Shown here: in pieces, positions 11,246 through 22,571 of the stretch | Numbering within the stretch: position 1 is the stretch's first letter | Layout of the letters: each line of letters begins with the position of its first letter | NCBI GenBank assembly: GCA_026419785.1 | Contig: JAODTK010000300.1 | Location: 62,001-126,000 of the forward strand | Reading direction: 5' to 3' | Source: Sclerodactyla briareus | Taxonomy: Eukaryota; Echinodermata; Holothuroidea; Dendrochirotida; Sclerodactylidae | DNA: 64,000 bases | Position numbers and translations under genes: made by a program | Notes under the pieces: generated by a model | The model's input: the letters and a program-made list of their open reading frames with translations, nothing else | What the model was told of the DNA's origin: nothing | The model's database searches: none

Positions 11246-11886
11246 ATTTGCATAATATGCAAAATTCACAAGTTCGTCAGATTTTTTTCGTTCCAGCAAC
11301 ACTCATTTCTGGAAAGAGCACTCTGTGATTTGTCACTATATAAAATTGTCTTATTCACATAGCGTGGAGGACACTGGAGGTCGTTCCAGTGTGTCTATTT
11401 GGCATGGTGTTTCCCAAATATCAAAGTTTTGGTTTGATTTTTCCTGAAGCTTGATTGCGTAGGTCTTACCTTTAGGTTTATTGCCCCCAAAATGTTAACA
11501 TACATTGACTCAGTTCACTGGGGGTTATGCAGGTGTATAAATTGTTCATTCATTGCAAAATGGTTAAGTTTGTTGACTTGCCATGTAGAAGTGTGGTCCT
11601 TGGATATGTGAAATGAGCAAAATCGTCAATAGGAAGTGAATATTGGTCTTTAGTTTGCATAATTAGGCGATGCTTAGTCACATTTCCACAAAACTTAACT
11701 CTTCACTCTTCAGTAGACAGGTCCATAATCAGTCCTTACGAATTGCAATTGATCACTGATAGTAGGGTGTTAATCCTTATACCATAATCTTAATAAAGCA
11801 ACACATTAAATTCCTGTAACTGTTTGCATGGTGACTTTAGATGGAAACACTGATCGCGCAACCGGCCGAGACACTGGGGGCGATCG

Positions 11887-12613
11887 CCTTGTTTTTATTA
11901 CCTTTTCCTACCCTGGCTTTGTTTCCGTGGGATCCAGGGGGTTCTACGAACGGGCTCTGGTGAGATCGAAGGGGAAAGCCGTAGCGTACGGAACCACTTC
12001 AATTTGGGAGCGGCGCGCGAATTGCTGCGCGGAAAAAAATTGATGTTTTCATGCAATTTTATCGAAAAAGTCTGCAAAAAAAACCCCCACCTTAATGCTT
12101 TTTTTCCTCCAAATTCTCAACGAATTTTTCATCTCAGGAAAAATGGGGGGGGGGGAGCAGTCTGCCCCCAAGGCTCTGAAATTAATCGATGATGGTGAAC
12201 GAAATGATTCGTAAGCATTACATCGCATATTAGCCTACAACGCATGGAAGAAAAATGCCAGTTGCGCGCGAAACACTGATAAATTATGCTTTTTGGATAT
12301 TCGATTTAAAATTCCGAGAACTCGGGAATGAAACATGGGTTAATCCTTCCACTTCGGCCCTAGTCGGGTTAAGATCTTCACCTGGGTCTGCCACCTGGAA
12401 TTAGGGGACTTAAGACAAGTTCAACGCGATTATGGTTCGGTTAGACCATAAAATGATCAGTTTAGAGTAGTGATACAAAAATCGGCGGGCATGTCATATT
12501 ATTTTTTATCACGATCCGGAAAAAGTGGGGGGGACAAAACGATATGATATCCCCCCCACTTTTTAAAGTTGGGGGGGGACATGATCCCCCGTCCCCCACT
12601 GTTGACGCCCATG
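11887..12613 (+). mobile_element. hAT-like element C1, right part
   Basis: Aligns to 53409-54112 of the intact copy from TTTTTATTACCTTTTCCTAC to the end, including GTGGGATCCA, GCAGTCTGCCCCCAAGGCT, GAGAACTCGG, CCTAGTCGGGT and GATATGATATCCCCCCCACT. It ends with GACGCCCATG at 12613, the inverse of the left terminus CAGGGGCGTC at 7730. Together with 7730-7977 it restores the outline of a single element of about 975 bp split by the D/A3 insertion. Confidence 0.7.
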
Positions 12614-13344
12614 GTTACAAACTGACGGCTATCACTCCAAAAAGTGTGTAGTGTAGCAATCTCGCTTCAGTCAAGGAGTATTTTGCGATGCTACACCAGC
12701 GAAGTCGAATGCGGGTGAGTCAAGTGCGTGACAATAAAAAAAAAAAGCCGGCCAGCCGCAACATTTGTATATATTTCGCGACAGGGACATATTCGGGAAA
12801 TTACGACGAATTCTGCCCAATACGTTCGTTTCACAGATTTTTTTTCAGTGAGTTCTTGTATCAAGTCAATAGAACTAGATTACCACAACATGAGAACCCA
12901 ATTCCTTCTTTGCTCAAAGTACATTTTTTGTCGGGATATAGATTATGATGAATGGGACTTAAATATGTGTAGAACGCCCTGTTCAACTTTTGACTGCGAT
13001 TAGCACTAACAAAAATTTCATTGCTTCCACAAGTACAGGTGGAGAAACATATGTTACAGGAGTGTTGCTTCACCCCACAATTTGGTTTTTTTCTCATCTA
13101 AACTTCTAATTTTGTTTCTCCTTCCCTGCTGCCATTCATTGTTTGTGTGATCACAAAATCATTGAAAGTGGCAATGATAACTATACATGTGCAGGCGGGT
13201 TAACTGCCGATGTGTATATTACTGCAGAAATTCTTTGTGGACCTCATTCGACGAAAGTAACACAAATCATGTCAATGTTCAGGACCAACTGTTTCCACCT
13301 TCCCCAGTATCATTATTATAGCAACACAGTTGTAAGAAAAATTG
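12614..13344. other. No gene seen
   Basis: Unique-looking sequence. Overlapping short frames at 12690-13100 on both strands show no recognisable motif. Confidence 0.45.
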
Positions 13345-13600
13345 CATAAATTTTGCAAATTTGGCCTCCTGTGACCTTAAAATGACCTTTCATGTTTTTT
13401 AGGGCTAACCACGAGTCCCACCTCCCGACATGAGTTCCATTCAAATTTTTCTGTTGATGAATGATTATTTAAAAAAAATCTGAAAATTTGACCTCCGGTG
13501 AACCAACTTTTCGTGTTTTTCGCGATTTTGTGTAAAATCAGACGACTCTGTATTTTCCATAGATACTGCAAAATAAAAAGCAGCAGACATGCATTTATGC
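13345..13600 (-). repeat. Family A body fragment
   Basis: GCAAATTTGGCCTCCTGTGACC (13354 onward) and GAAAATTTGACCTCCGGTGA (13482) recur about 123 bp apart. This is the same style of unit as the tandem body repeats of A4 (28330-28625) and A5 (45010-45250). No termini are present. Confidence 0.45.
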
Positions 13601-15169
13601 CCACGTTCCCAATTCATCCTGAAATTTTACGAGGGTGGACATGTGTACTAAGAAGCTGAACCTTTGGGGCGCTAGCGCAATAACCCTTCATGTTCATTGA
13701 TTGATTTGGAACTTGTACCCTTTCATTCTTTTGAAATTTTTCATCCCAAATCCAATGTTTCTGCCTTTTTTTTTTGTAGCTAGCATTTTGGAATTGGCCA
13801 GCAGTGTGCATCTGCCATACAAGGCCACTGAAGAGTTCTATTCTTATTACTTAATGTAGGTACTAAACAGGTGATGGAGTGTCCATTGGTTTTCTGAAAA
13901 TATTGCCTGAAATCTCTAACTCCTGACCTACCTAATATTAAAAAAGATCCTGGAGTGGCAGCACGATCCGTAGGGAGCGGGATCGGTCCCTGGAACATTA
14001 GTGATCATTGCGTTCGAACCGCATCACCCCTTGAACTCATTTAACATACACAAGATCACTCCATTGGAATGAATTGTATTGCCGATTTCAGGCAACCAAG
14101 CATATCCGATTCTAGCAATTTTCTCACAGGGGAGATATGTACTCTGTGGAATAGTGTTGTGTCAGTCAACCCAACCAGGTGCAATCATGTTTTTTGCAGG
14201 TCCAATTAGGGCATATGACAAATTCCAATTAATACTGACTTATTCCATTTGTTCATTTAAGGAGTACTCAGTTGGACTGGAGCTAACAGTTTTTCTGTTT
14301 TTCAATTGACAATTGCTCTCTTAGGTGTGCCCGTTGGTTCTGTACAACAGAATGTGGTTTTCTGTTGTTTAAAAAAGTAATATAAAAAGTTGGAAAAAAA
14401 ATCTATTGGTTCTACTTTGGACCCTCTCAATTGGGTCATTGGGACTATCGTCCCTTTTGGCTACACATGCTAACAGTTTTTTTCATCCCCATAAATCAGA
14501 TAGTGAATGGTGTAATCAGTGCCTTTGATTGGACGCCCTAGAGACAACCCCAATCTTGGGAATCATTTCTGAAAAACCTATGCTATAAATGTGTTATGAA
14601 ACTGTTTATAGCAAGGTTGCGAGTTGACCATCTTTCAGCCAATTCCAGGAAATGAAGAACTCATTTCACTGGAGTGAGTAAGATATATTGAATCCTACTG
14701 AAAATTTGAACCCGTTGTGCAACTTTTAACTGCTTGTCTCAAAATGCTCTCAGAAGACATAAGTTAACCCAATACAGACATTTCCAGCGAGATTCAGGGT
14801 ACCCTAAGAGGCTGAAAATTAGACTTAATTTTTTTTTTTCTTTGGCAAAATGACTGAAAAACTAGAGTATGAAAGATACATAATTTTCTACTACTAATTC
14901 AAGCCTCATTGTGCATTTGTTAAAAGCTGTCTTAAATGTCCTCAAAGGTATCAATTCTCCCTACTTGCCACGCCCAAGTATTCCTATCCTAATTGTATGG
15001 TACCCCTGGAGGCTGAAATTGGCGGAAAATTATTGGTCCTGAAACTAGAAATGAAATCGGGCTCGCTATATCAATAGTGTGGAATTTGCCGCAGTGCTAG
15101 CTGGTCAGGAAATGTTGACCTTGACCCTGGATTCTCTGCTCAGGTGGGTACTCCCCCCCCCCCCTCGAA
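13601..15169. other. No gene seen
   Basis: AT-rich unique-looking sequence. No coding frame with recognisable content, no strong repeat. Confidence 0.45.
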
Positions 15170-15172
15170 CAA

Positions 15173-15716
15173 TGGTTTATCATATGGCTTTTCCACAATG
15201 GCGGTGGTAGTTGACCACCCTCTTATTTTCATGTTCCCCAACGTTGGTACCCACTAGTTGGTACCCCTTGCCATTTCTCACCCACTTAAATATAGGATTT
15301 GCCATGTGGCTTGTCTTCACAGTGACAGGGCAGTTGAACACCCCTCCTAGCATTACTATTTTTCATGTTCCTCCAATTCTCATGTTCCTCCACTTTGGTA
15401 CCCACTAGTTGGTATCCCCTCTCCATTTGTAACCCCTTCTCCAGTTGGTACCCCCTCTCCAGTTGGTACCCCCTCATAGATAGAATTTGCCATGTGGCTT
15501 GTTTCCATAGTGACAGGGCAGTTGAACACCCCTCCTAGCATCCCTAATTTTCATGTTCCTCCACTTTGGTACCCACCAGTTGGTATCTCCTCTCCATTTG
15601 TACCCCCACTATATTTGGACCCCCTCCCAGTTGGTACCCCCAGTATAGGATTTGCCATGTGGCTTGTTTCCACAGTGACAGTGCAATTGACCACCCCTCT
15701 TATCTTCCCCCAATAA
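15173..15716 (+). repeat. Minisatellite, four units with nested GTTGGTACCCCC motif
   Basis: Units start at GGATTTGCCATGTGGCTTGT or variants near 15173, 15293, 15481 and 15646, spaced 120, 188 and 165 bp. Each continues with CACAGTGACAGGGCAGTTGA and CATGTTCCTCCACTTTGG. Inside the units a shorter motif (GTTGGTACCCCCTCTCCA, 18 bp) is itself repeated two to four times, which explains the length differences. The first unit is the most diverged. Confidence 0.9.
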
Positions 15717-16663
15717 TTAATTAGACCATCATCATCATTGTCTCGTCTACTTCTGTTGACAAATTGGTGGACAGCAGCCTGTGGTCTGACATTCCCCTGA
15801 CCTCTCTCTCTCTCTCTTAAAGTGGTATGGCTGGCAGTCTGTTGGCTCTATTAAGTCCATGGTCACACTATTAAGAGTATGGAGGTGGTATATTACTAAC
15901 TGTATTTATCCCAATAAATCCCCCTCCCCCCCCCCCCCCCCCCCCCGGTCCTCAGCTTCACACTTCCAGAAAAGGGGCTGTCTATTAGAATTCATTTGTA
16001 ATTTACAATTGTTACTTCAGAGGAACTTTTTGAATCATTGGATAAATTGTTTTTCATCATGGCAAATATTTTGGAATTCCAAAAGGACTTTTGTTAGGGT
16101 AATTTGTTATTGAAGTTCCATCCAGCCATCAGCCCGAAGCTAACCCTTTGTAGTAATATATTGTATTGATCAATCAACCTACAATTGGAAAAAAATCTAT
16201 TGATAGGATAGTATTAGGTAAAAATTTGTAATTTTGTGCAATAAGTCCCTGTGGCCAACGAATATTTTTTTGTCCACCGTCCCATCTTCTTTGAAAATTT
16301 GGGGGGCGGATTTAGCATTTCTTCTTTTTCTCCCAAAAGGCAAGGATTTGAGTGCTGTGATTTTGACTTGGAAGTTCTTGTAAGATGCGGTTATCGAACG
16401 ATGGCATTTATTTTCAACATCATCGATGCTTATTCTCTCGAATATTGTTTCCCCCATTTTGAATATGCAACTGAACATTTATATTTTCGCCCTTTATTAA
16501 CAGTTTGGGGGGGGTCAAATTTTTTTTCCATCCCAGCCTAGCCTACACCATGTAGTATTTGCTCACAGCTACCGAGACATTCAGGATGGCGCTTGTTACC
16601 CTAGTCACTGGCACTTGTAGCTTGTATTTGAAAGTTTGCTCATCCTTGGAACGAAGAAGACTT
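15717..16663. other. No gene seen; contains poly-C tract
   Basis: Contains CTCTCTCTCTCTC at 15803-15817 and a run of 21 C at 15926-15946. Short frames at 16197-16541 on both strands are not recognisable. Confidence 0.45.
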
Positions 16664-17860
16664 CAGCAATAAGCCTTTTGTCGTTGTAAATGTGCATGCT
16701 CACCACTGAACAGCTTGGGGGCATAAACAAGATTTTTCCCATAGTGCTATAATTTTATCCCCACTTCGGGTATTTCATGGTTTTGGCAGCGTTGTCTCCG
16801 CGACCGCCGCCGCCGCGTCCACTGGAAGATTCTTGTGTAATGCACTACTCTCTAACGCAATTTCCGATTGACATGAAACTTCACATACATGTTCGCCCTT
16901 AACAAAATCTCGGATGAGTTCGAATGTGGGCATCGCAGCACCACTCTGGTGGCAGCCATCTTGGATTTTCAACAAACTGAATGATAGTGTTTGTACAATA
17001 ACTCTCTAGTGCCTTGTCGGATCTATATGAAACTTCGAGCACACATGATCGTCTAATGGAAATCTTGAATGGATCAAAAAGTGGGCGTCGCCCGACTGCT
17101 CTGATGGCGGCCATTTTCATTTATTTGCAAAACTGAGCTTTTTGCTGATTTGCGCGTTTTGACACATGGCGATCTTAAAGACCAACTTTTGTTTTCGCCC
17201 CATACAACCCCACCCTGCAGCCGTTTTGAATTTTACGGAGAACATTTTTCACAGGTTTGATATCGTTTTTTTTTTGTTCCTTAAAAAAAAACTATCACAT
17301 AACATGATCACTAATGATTTTTCACTTATTTGCGCGTTTTGAAGCATGCAATCATTTTGAGACCAACTTTTGTTTTTCCCCACACGACCCCCACCGGGGT
17401 GGACCACCATTTTTAATTTTGGCAATTTTTTTGGGGGGGGGATTTGATATTGAATTTAGGCGACATGGGGTCCCGCCATTAGAACAAGCCTCACACTTCC
17501 CTGGGTCATATATCCTCTTCTGATAAAAAACAAGGTGAACAATGTCACCCTCTGATTGATTGAAAGTGGGGATATACACGTTGGCGTTTACCCGCCAGGG
17601 GATGTATAGTTCTGGCTTATATTTTACCTGTCATTACTCTTCAAGAATGCAACCAGTTCATCCCATCTTTTCGGATTTATTGTTGATCAGTAAGTATGGC
17701 GTCCGGAATCTGTTAAGCTTTGTGCTGGTAGGCTTTGTAGTTTCCTCGCAGGAATTTTGAAAGATCGTTTTGCACACTGTGTACGTGCAACATCGAGCGG
17801 TCAGTGTCCCCCTATGACCTCTGGCACAATATCATTGACACCTCATCAACTGTAAGTTAT
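16664..17860 (-). mobile_element. MITE E copy interrupted by A6
   Basis: Left part 16664-16754 (AATAAGCCTTTTGTCG, GTGCATGCTCACCACTGAAC, CCCATAGTGCTAT) and right part 17610-17860 (TCTGGCTTATATTTTACCTG, CAACCAGTTCATCCCATC, GTGCTGGTAGGCTTTGTAG, CATCAACTGTAAGTT) align in order to uninterrupted E sequence. The matches are 58475-58640 for the first half and the inverse of 25918-26227 and 27138-27475 for both halves. The break corresponds to a GCGT|TACGG site in 58470-58690. It has no coding capacity. Confidence 0.65.
16755..17609 (+). mobile_element. Helitron-like (HINE) element A6 nested in MITE E
   Basis: 5' end TTTATCCCCACTTCGG at about 16755, then a GC-rich CCGCCGCCGCG block at 16803. The body has two related segments with GATTTGCGCGTTTTGA (17150 and 17327) and GACCAACTTTTGTTTT. 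The 3' end is AAAGTGGGGATATACACG (17565-17582), hairpin GGCG-TTTACC-CGCC, then GATGTATAG ending at 17609 and T outside. The terminal ATAG replaces the usual CTAG. No tandem 600-bp units are present. The flanking E element supplies a related empty site with a T\T junction and no obvious target duplication. Confidence 0.7.
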
Positions 17861-18000
17861 GTAACAGTGAAAAGACTTATATTACTGATACACTCAGGAG
17901 CAGTAATATTGGTGAAGAACAGTGGGTGAATCAACTTTATTTTATTAAGAACTGGCTCATTTGGTTGAATGTGTACACCAACAGTTAATCTGCCTTTTAT

Positions 18001-18505
18001 TATATCCCCGCCCACACTTTTTAAGTGTTCGTGGATATCATGGTCTTGAGCGTTTAGCCGCCGCAACCGCCGCTGCTGCAATAACTCTTCAATGCTTTAT
18101 CTATTTGATCTGAAACTTGGCACACATGTCCGCCCTAGTGTAACTCTCATATGAGTTTGAAAGTGGGGATCACTGCATGTCTGCATTGATTCGTGGGTTA
18201 TACACGAAAATACTGAGTTTATCCGATTTTACACAAATGTAGTGAGTGGGAACAGAAGCCGGTCCCGATGAATGTGACTGCGATTTTGAGGTCACCCCGA
18301 GGGTTCGATTTGGTGTTTTTTCAACTATTTTTAGATTTTGGATTTGAACAAAACTTGGGGAATGTGGACTACAGTTGGTCTCGAACAAAAGGTAGGGCAT
18401 TCCAAAGTCACTGGAGGTCAAATGTGATTCCTCTAAACAAAGCCCACAAAGGCTGTTTCTGCGGGGATATACAAGTCAGCGGTTTACCCGCCTGCACATG
18501 TCTAG
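18001..18505 (+). mobile_element. Helitron-like (HINE) element A7, short complete copy
   Basis: Starts with TATATCCCCGCCC at 18001 after a T and includes AGCCGCCGCAACCGCCGC at 18056. It ends with GCGGGGATATACAAG, hairpin GCGGTTTACCCGC (18478-18490), and CATGTCTAG ending at 18505 with T outside. At 505 bp it is the most compact complete copy, so it is useful for defining both termini. It has no coding capacity. Confidence 0.75.
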
Positions 18506-19140
18506 TTCAATCATGGAGATCTCTCTATTTCTGGAACAATGGTGAGGACCTCTCAAAGGGCATCATCGTCTCATAGCACCCGCCCATTAATGAAACGAGT
18601 ACGTGCACATGAAGTCGCGACAAAAATTGTCTCCCGGTGTATTAGGATCGGTTTTACTTTGGCATATCATTATGACTTTGGCATATCATTATTATACGCT
18701 GTATCGATATAAATTTGCATGGAAACTTTTTTCACAGTGACCTCATGCAAACCTCCCGGTCGCTCTTTCGCCAGCTGCAGCCAGACGTTGATGCTTTTCA
18801 AAGCTATGAGTTGAATGGTGTATATGGGCCCCCCTCTGCCATCTATTTACATGGCAAACATCCACAGCTGGCTTGCAGGCTGTCTCCTTGTGTATTTAAC
18901 CTTTGCTTGCATTGCAAACCTGTTTGGCTTAGGCTATAAGGAGAGAAAAAGGTGTTTTACCTGTGTGCTGTTAGTCAGTGATGGTAGCCTAATGGGTCCT
19001 GGTTTAAGGACCGCTTCTGCTGGAATACAGGTCATATCGAGATCCAGTGACACCAGTATTGTCTGGAAAGATCACGGTTTCAAATGTGTGGCCCCCACTC
19101 CCTCTGCCAGGGCTGTAGATGGAAACTTTAGAATTGGAGA
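18506..19140. other. No gene seen
   Basis: Overlapping short open frames at 18715-19153 lack recognisable domains. ACTTTGGCATATCATTAT is duplicated at 18656 and 18676. Confidence 0.45.
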
Positions 19141-19540
19141 AAAAACTCTTTGAAGCATTGTCCGACTGATCCGAAGCTTAGCACACGTCACTGCCATACA
19201 TGAATCTTGGAATAGTTCAACAATTGGCATTGGTACTTGGTTTATGGCTGGATAATTTGCATATTTTGTAAAGTTTGTGTGATTCTCGCCAGACACCGTG
19301 ATGACCCTATTTGGACCCGACGAAGCTGGAGGACATTCAAAGGTCATCAAAGGTCAAATTCGCATATTCAATTTGATTTTCGGAACATAGTTAGATTCTG
19401 GAGAAATTTGGTGGATGTAGACAATTTTCTGGTTCTGACAAAAATGGGGGTCAGTTTGGCCACATTTCAACAAAGCTTGGAGGATGTAGACCGAGAACCA
19501 AAGGTCATTTTCAGGTCACTGGCTGTCTTTTGGGGCCCAA
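19141..19540 (+). repeat. Probable family A body fragment
   Basis: ACTCTTTGAAGCATTGTCCG then CTGATCCGAAGCTTAGCACA parallels 18083-18130 of A7 (ACTCTTCAATGCTTTAT, GATCTGAAACTTGGCACACA). Phrases such as AAAGGTCATCAAAGGTCAAA are typical of family A bodies. No termini are visible. The 172-codon open frame that runs through here is therefore treated as chance. Confidence 0.4.
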
Positions 19541-19947
19541 GTTCAAGACATGAATCTCAAACCTGTATCCTTGCGTGGTTTAATTTTTTCAAGGCGTCAG
19601 TCTGTCTATATTCTCCACTGTATGAGATTTCTGTTGAAATAGTAAGATTATTGCAAGGCCAGCTGATATTGACAAATGTGTTTGAAGAAGTACAGCTAAT
19701 TACTCTATCAACTATCGACCCTCGGGAGCCCTCCAAAGAAACAGTTAATGTTTGACACACCTGTCTAATGAATAATCAACGGCAACTCTTTAACTAGAAA
19801 TATGCCTAGCACAAAACAACAACAGAGAGGACATTGTATCTTGTTGTGGGTCAATAAAGAAATGAGGGACTTTCCAAGAGTTTATACTGTGAGTGAAAAT
19901 ACAGTACTGATTTCTTGGTATTCCTCTTTCCTTGTCTGGCTTGGCGT
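19541..19947. other. No gene seen
   Basis: Unique-looking sequence between a repeat fragment and a small hAT-like element. Confidence 0.4.
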
Positions 19948-20315
19948 CAGTGGCGTAGCCAGTGGAGGCCGGGGAGGGGGGGGGGGGGGGGGGGGGGGGG
20001 GCGGTAGTTGCCTGACCAAAAATTGAGAGGGCAAATCGAAGGTTGAAAAACGGGAAATGGAGAAGCAGAGGTGAGAGAACGAGAAAAAATAGTAGCAAGA
20101 TAGAATGAAGTTGGGAATGAATTGGCATTGAGGGTACTGGGAATATGGTTGAGGTACCAGGGAGCCTTCTATGCCAGGCCCTCTTAATATCAGTGGTTAC
20201 AACCCCCCCCCCCTTTGCCTCATCCCTTTTGTCAGCAGAGGGAAACCCAGGAGGAAATGGCCAAATGGGGAATAATTCGCCTTGCGCCCCTCACTTGGGA
20301 GGCTTGCTACGCGTG
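19948..20315 (+). mobile_element. Short hAT-like MITE
   Basis: Left end CAGTGGCGTAGCCAGTGG at 19948 is a widespread hAT-type terminus. The right end GGCTTGCTACGCGTG at 20315 is its imperfect inverse. A run of 26 G lies at 19976-20001. Length is about 368 bp and there is no transposase. No clear 8-bp target duplication could be read, so the right boundary is tentative. Confidence 0.5.
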
Positions 20316-21771
20316 TGATTGGCATGCAGTTTATGCGAAAACTAATATTAGACATGTTCTCTCCATGTGAAGCCCAATTTGAGAATATTCTGTTGTCAAA
20401 CAAAGGAGTATAAATAAGGCGATGTTTCTCGCAGTTTGCTGTCACTTTCATTAGATTTGTTTGGAACAGTGGACCCGCAGTACCGAATTCATCACACTCG
20501 CTATTTTCGTTGGACATGGCGCGCGCGAGCATGAGCTTTCCACGAACTAGCTCATGCAACTTGATTTCTGCAATTGTTTTGTATGTTATGTTGCCCCTAC
20601 CAACGACCCATTCTGTTATCAGGTAGTCAATGGACTCCTAAATGAAGTCTAAGAACTTACTCCCTGGCAACAGTTTTGTTAATAGGCACAGAGCATTGAT
20701 TGTAAAGCCCAGGGAGCTGGATAAAGAACTGCCCCAATAAAGGGCAAAATCCTTGAGAGCGGTAGAGAGAAAAGACATGGGTAAAACCATGGAGGTAAAA
20801 TTAGGATGTTTGGCACCTTGTTGCCTATCAAGGTAAATAGAGTTGCTGGTGTGCTTACTTGGAAAGAAAAGGTTGTGTTGCTGTTCCATCGCGTCGCCAA
20901 ATCTGCCAGAATGAGTAGGTGCCTAGTAGTAATTTTAATAGTCTAAAATGGAGGAAATTGTGTTTGGATTATTTTACTGAAAACCATACAACCTATCAAA
21001 TGTTGGCATTCTTGCTCTGTGCAGCAACCACAGCTAAACTATTGAGAGCTAATAACGACTAATAAAAGAACTGACATACCATATCATCTGCAGTAAGTGC
21101 CTCCTCCCTAACACAGTGTAGTGTAGCAACTAGTAAGTGCTGAAGTTACACTGCAAAATTGTATTCTTGCATCTTTTCTATTCTCCGTACATTTTTTTCT
21201 GGCTCTTATTACTGGTATTGTTCTCACTCTGAAGTCTTATTGCAATTTTTGCTACCATAGATATAGTTTTCATGGTGTAATATTATGGCTTAATATTTTT
21301 CCAACTGAGCTAATGGTTTTACATGCTCCCTTGTAGGTTGTATTTAATATCTGTAAAGCGCTTCCAACAGCTTTGCAGATGAACGCGCTATATACATACT
21401 ATTTTATTTATTTATTAGAAAGTTCCATTGTGTTACAACAAACAGCTAAACAATAAACATTGGGTTGCATCACATCATCAAATTGAGTTTATATATATTT
21501 TTGGGGCAGGGGTCATCCGCAGTCTACTAACCAGTCAATAGTTTTAGTTGATGATTATTTTTTGCAAGCCATGAAAGGGTTGTTGAGAGGAGGCCAGACC
21601 CCTAACCAGGGGGGAAGAGAGGGGAACGTGATTCGGAGGCATTTCTCCCCCTGCCCCCTGGCTTAGTCCCCTGATTTGTTGATATGTATTGTGCGATACT
21701 ATACTAGTCAACCCCCACCCCCCCCCCCGCTGAATGAATTTGCTCATGTCCACACATTCCTACGTCAATTG

Positions 21772-21772
<1 letters not shown>
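20316..21772. other. No gene seen
   Basis: Unique-looking sequence. 21350-21415 (ATCTGTAAAGCGCTTC, GCGCTATATA) resembles a common animal repeat phrase, but I cannot place it in a family. Confidence 0.4.
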
Positions 21773-21821
<49 letters not shown>

Positions 21822-21829
21822 TATATATA

Positions 21830-21866
<37 letters not shown>
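21773..21866. repeat. (CA)n(TA)n microsatellite
   Basis: About 30 bp of CA repeats pass directly into about 60 bp of TA repeats with two TTA interruptions. Confidence 0.97.
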
Positions 21867-21870
<4 letters not shown>

Positions 21871-22282
21871 CACACAAATGCCGACAATACAATAGCACAT
21901 ATTCCTTTAAAGAATGGATGCCAGCCTGTTTATTTTCCTCTCTTTTAATGATCCCAGAGGTCATTTAGAGAGCAACCACTAATACCCTGCAAACACTGCC
22001 TTCCTCTATGCTGTATGTCTCACCCCACTGAGTGACATAGGCCAGGCATTCTGAATATTTATGGCTTTTGGACTCTGCCTGCTCTTATGGGTGAAGCAGG
22101 CTCTGAGTCAAGTTTATTTGTTTTATTTTCATCAACTCACCATTGTCTTGACCTTGTGTGGTTTGGCTCAATAGTGTCACTTCCAAGGGTTGCCTGGTGG
22201 CATTTCCCTATCATTGTCAAATAATTTGTCAGTGCATTGTAGAGGAGTCATGGAGTAAATAACGCTCTGGTCAATTTGTAAC
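21867..22282. other. No gene seen
   Basis: Unique-looking sequence with balanced composition and no recognisable frame. Confidence 0.4.
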
Positions 22283-22571
22283 CAGCCTCCGCGGGCCATG
22301 ATAAACCTGGCAAGTCATGGAATTTCATCAATAAAAATCCAGGCCTGGATAAGTTTTGAAATTCAGTGAAAAAGTTGTTGAGTCATCGAAAAGTCATGAC
22401 AATTTTCAAGTGATGTTGTCACTTCCTCACAGCTGTTTGCTGTTTTGCTTTGGCTTTTTTTGGATGTTCAGTTGAGAATTCTGTGCGAAATGTCATAGAG
22501 AAGGTCATGAAAACCCTTTATTTGGTCTTGAAAAAAGTCATGGAAATTGCCCAGAATCTGCAGGAACCCTG
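22283..22571. mobile_element. Short hAT-like MITE with AAGTCATGG motifs
   Basis: Left end CAGCCTCCGCGGGCC (22283) and right end GATTCTGCAGGAACCCTG-like text (GAATCTGCAGGAACCCTG, ending 22571) are imperfect inverses of the CAGGGTTCCNGCGG type. The interior repeats the phrase AA(A)GTCATGGAAATT or GTCATGACAATT several times on both strands. This is a pattern seen in dispersed elements of many animals. No clear target duplication was found. It has no coding capacity. Confidence 0.5.

Larger units (their letters stand above)
7978..11876 (+). mobile_element. Composite D element inserted in C1, carrying A3
   Basis: Left end TGTCTCGCCTG (7978-7988) is nearly the inverse of the right end CGGCCGAGACA (11863-11873). 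The corresponding end of copy D2 (CAGGCGAGACA, 40748-40758) is an exact inverse. The left part holds a GT/G tract, then GGATATCTCTCGAACGGCAA, then block B (8300-8462). The right part, 11061-11876, repeats block B and continues with text shared with 40250-40772. Between the two B blocks lies A3. It has no coding capacity. The superfamily is not assigned. The order could reflect one D element invaded by A3, or two D copies that recombined. Confidence 0.5.

Noticed and set aside
16753..17609. TATA target duplication of a cut-and-paste element around A6
   Set aside because: First considered from the TATA bases on both sides. Alignment with uninterrupted E copies fits a T\T insertion without duplication better.
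19237..19755. 172-codon open frame, the longest in the window
   Set aside because: Its first half lies in a family A-like repeat fragment, the peptide shows no recognisable domain or repeat, and a frame this long is unsurprising in 64 kb of six frames.
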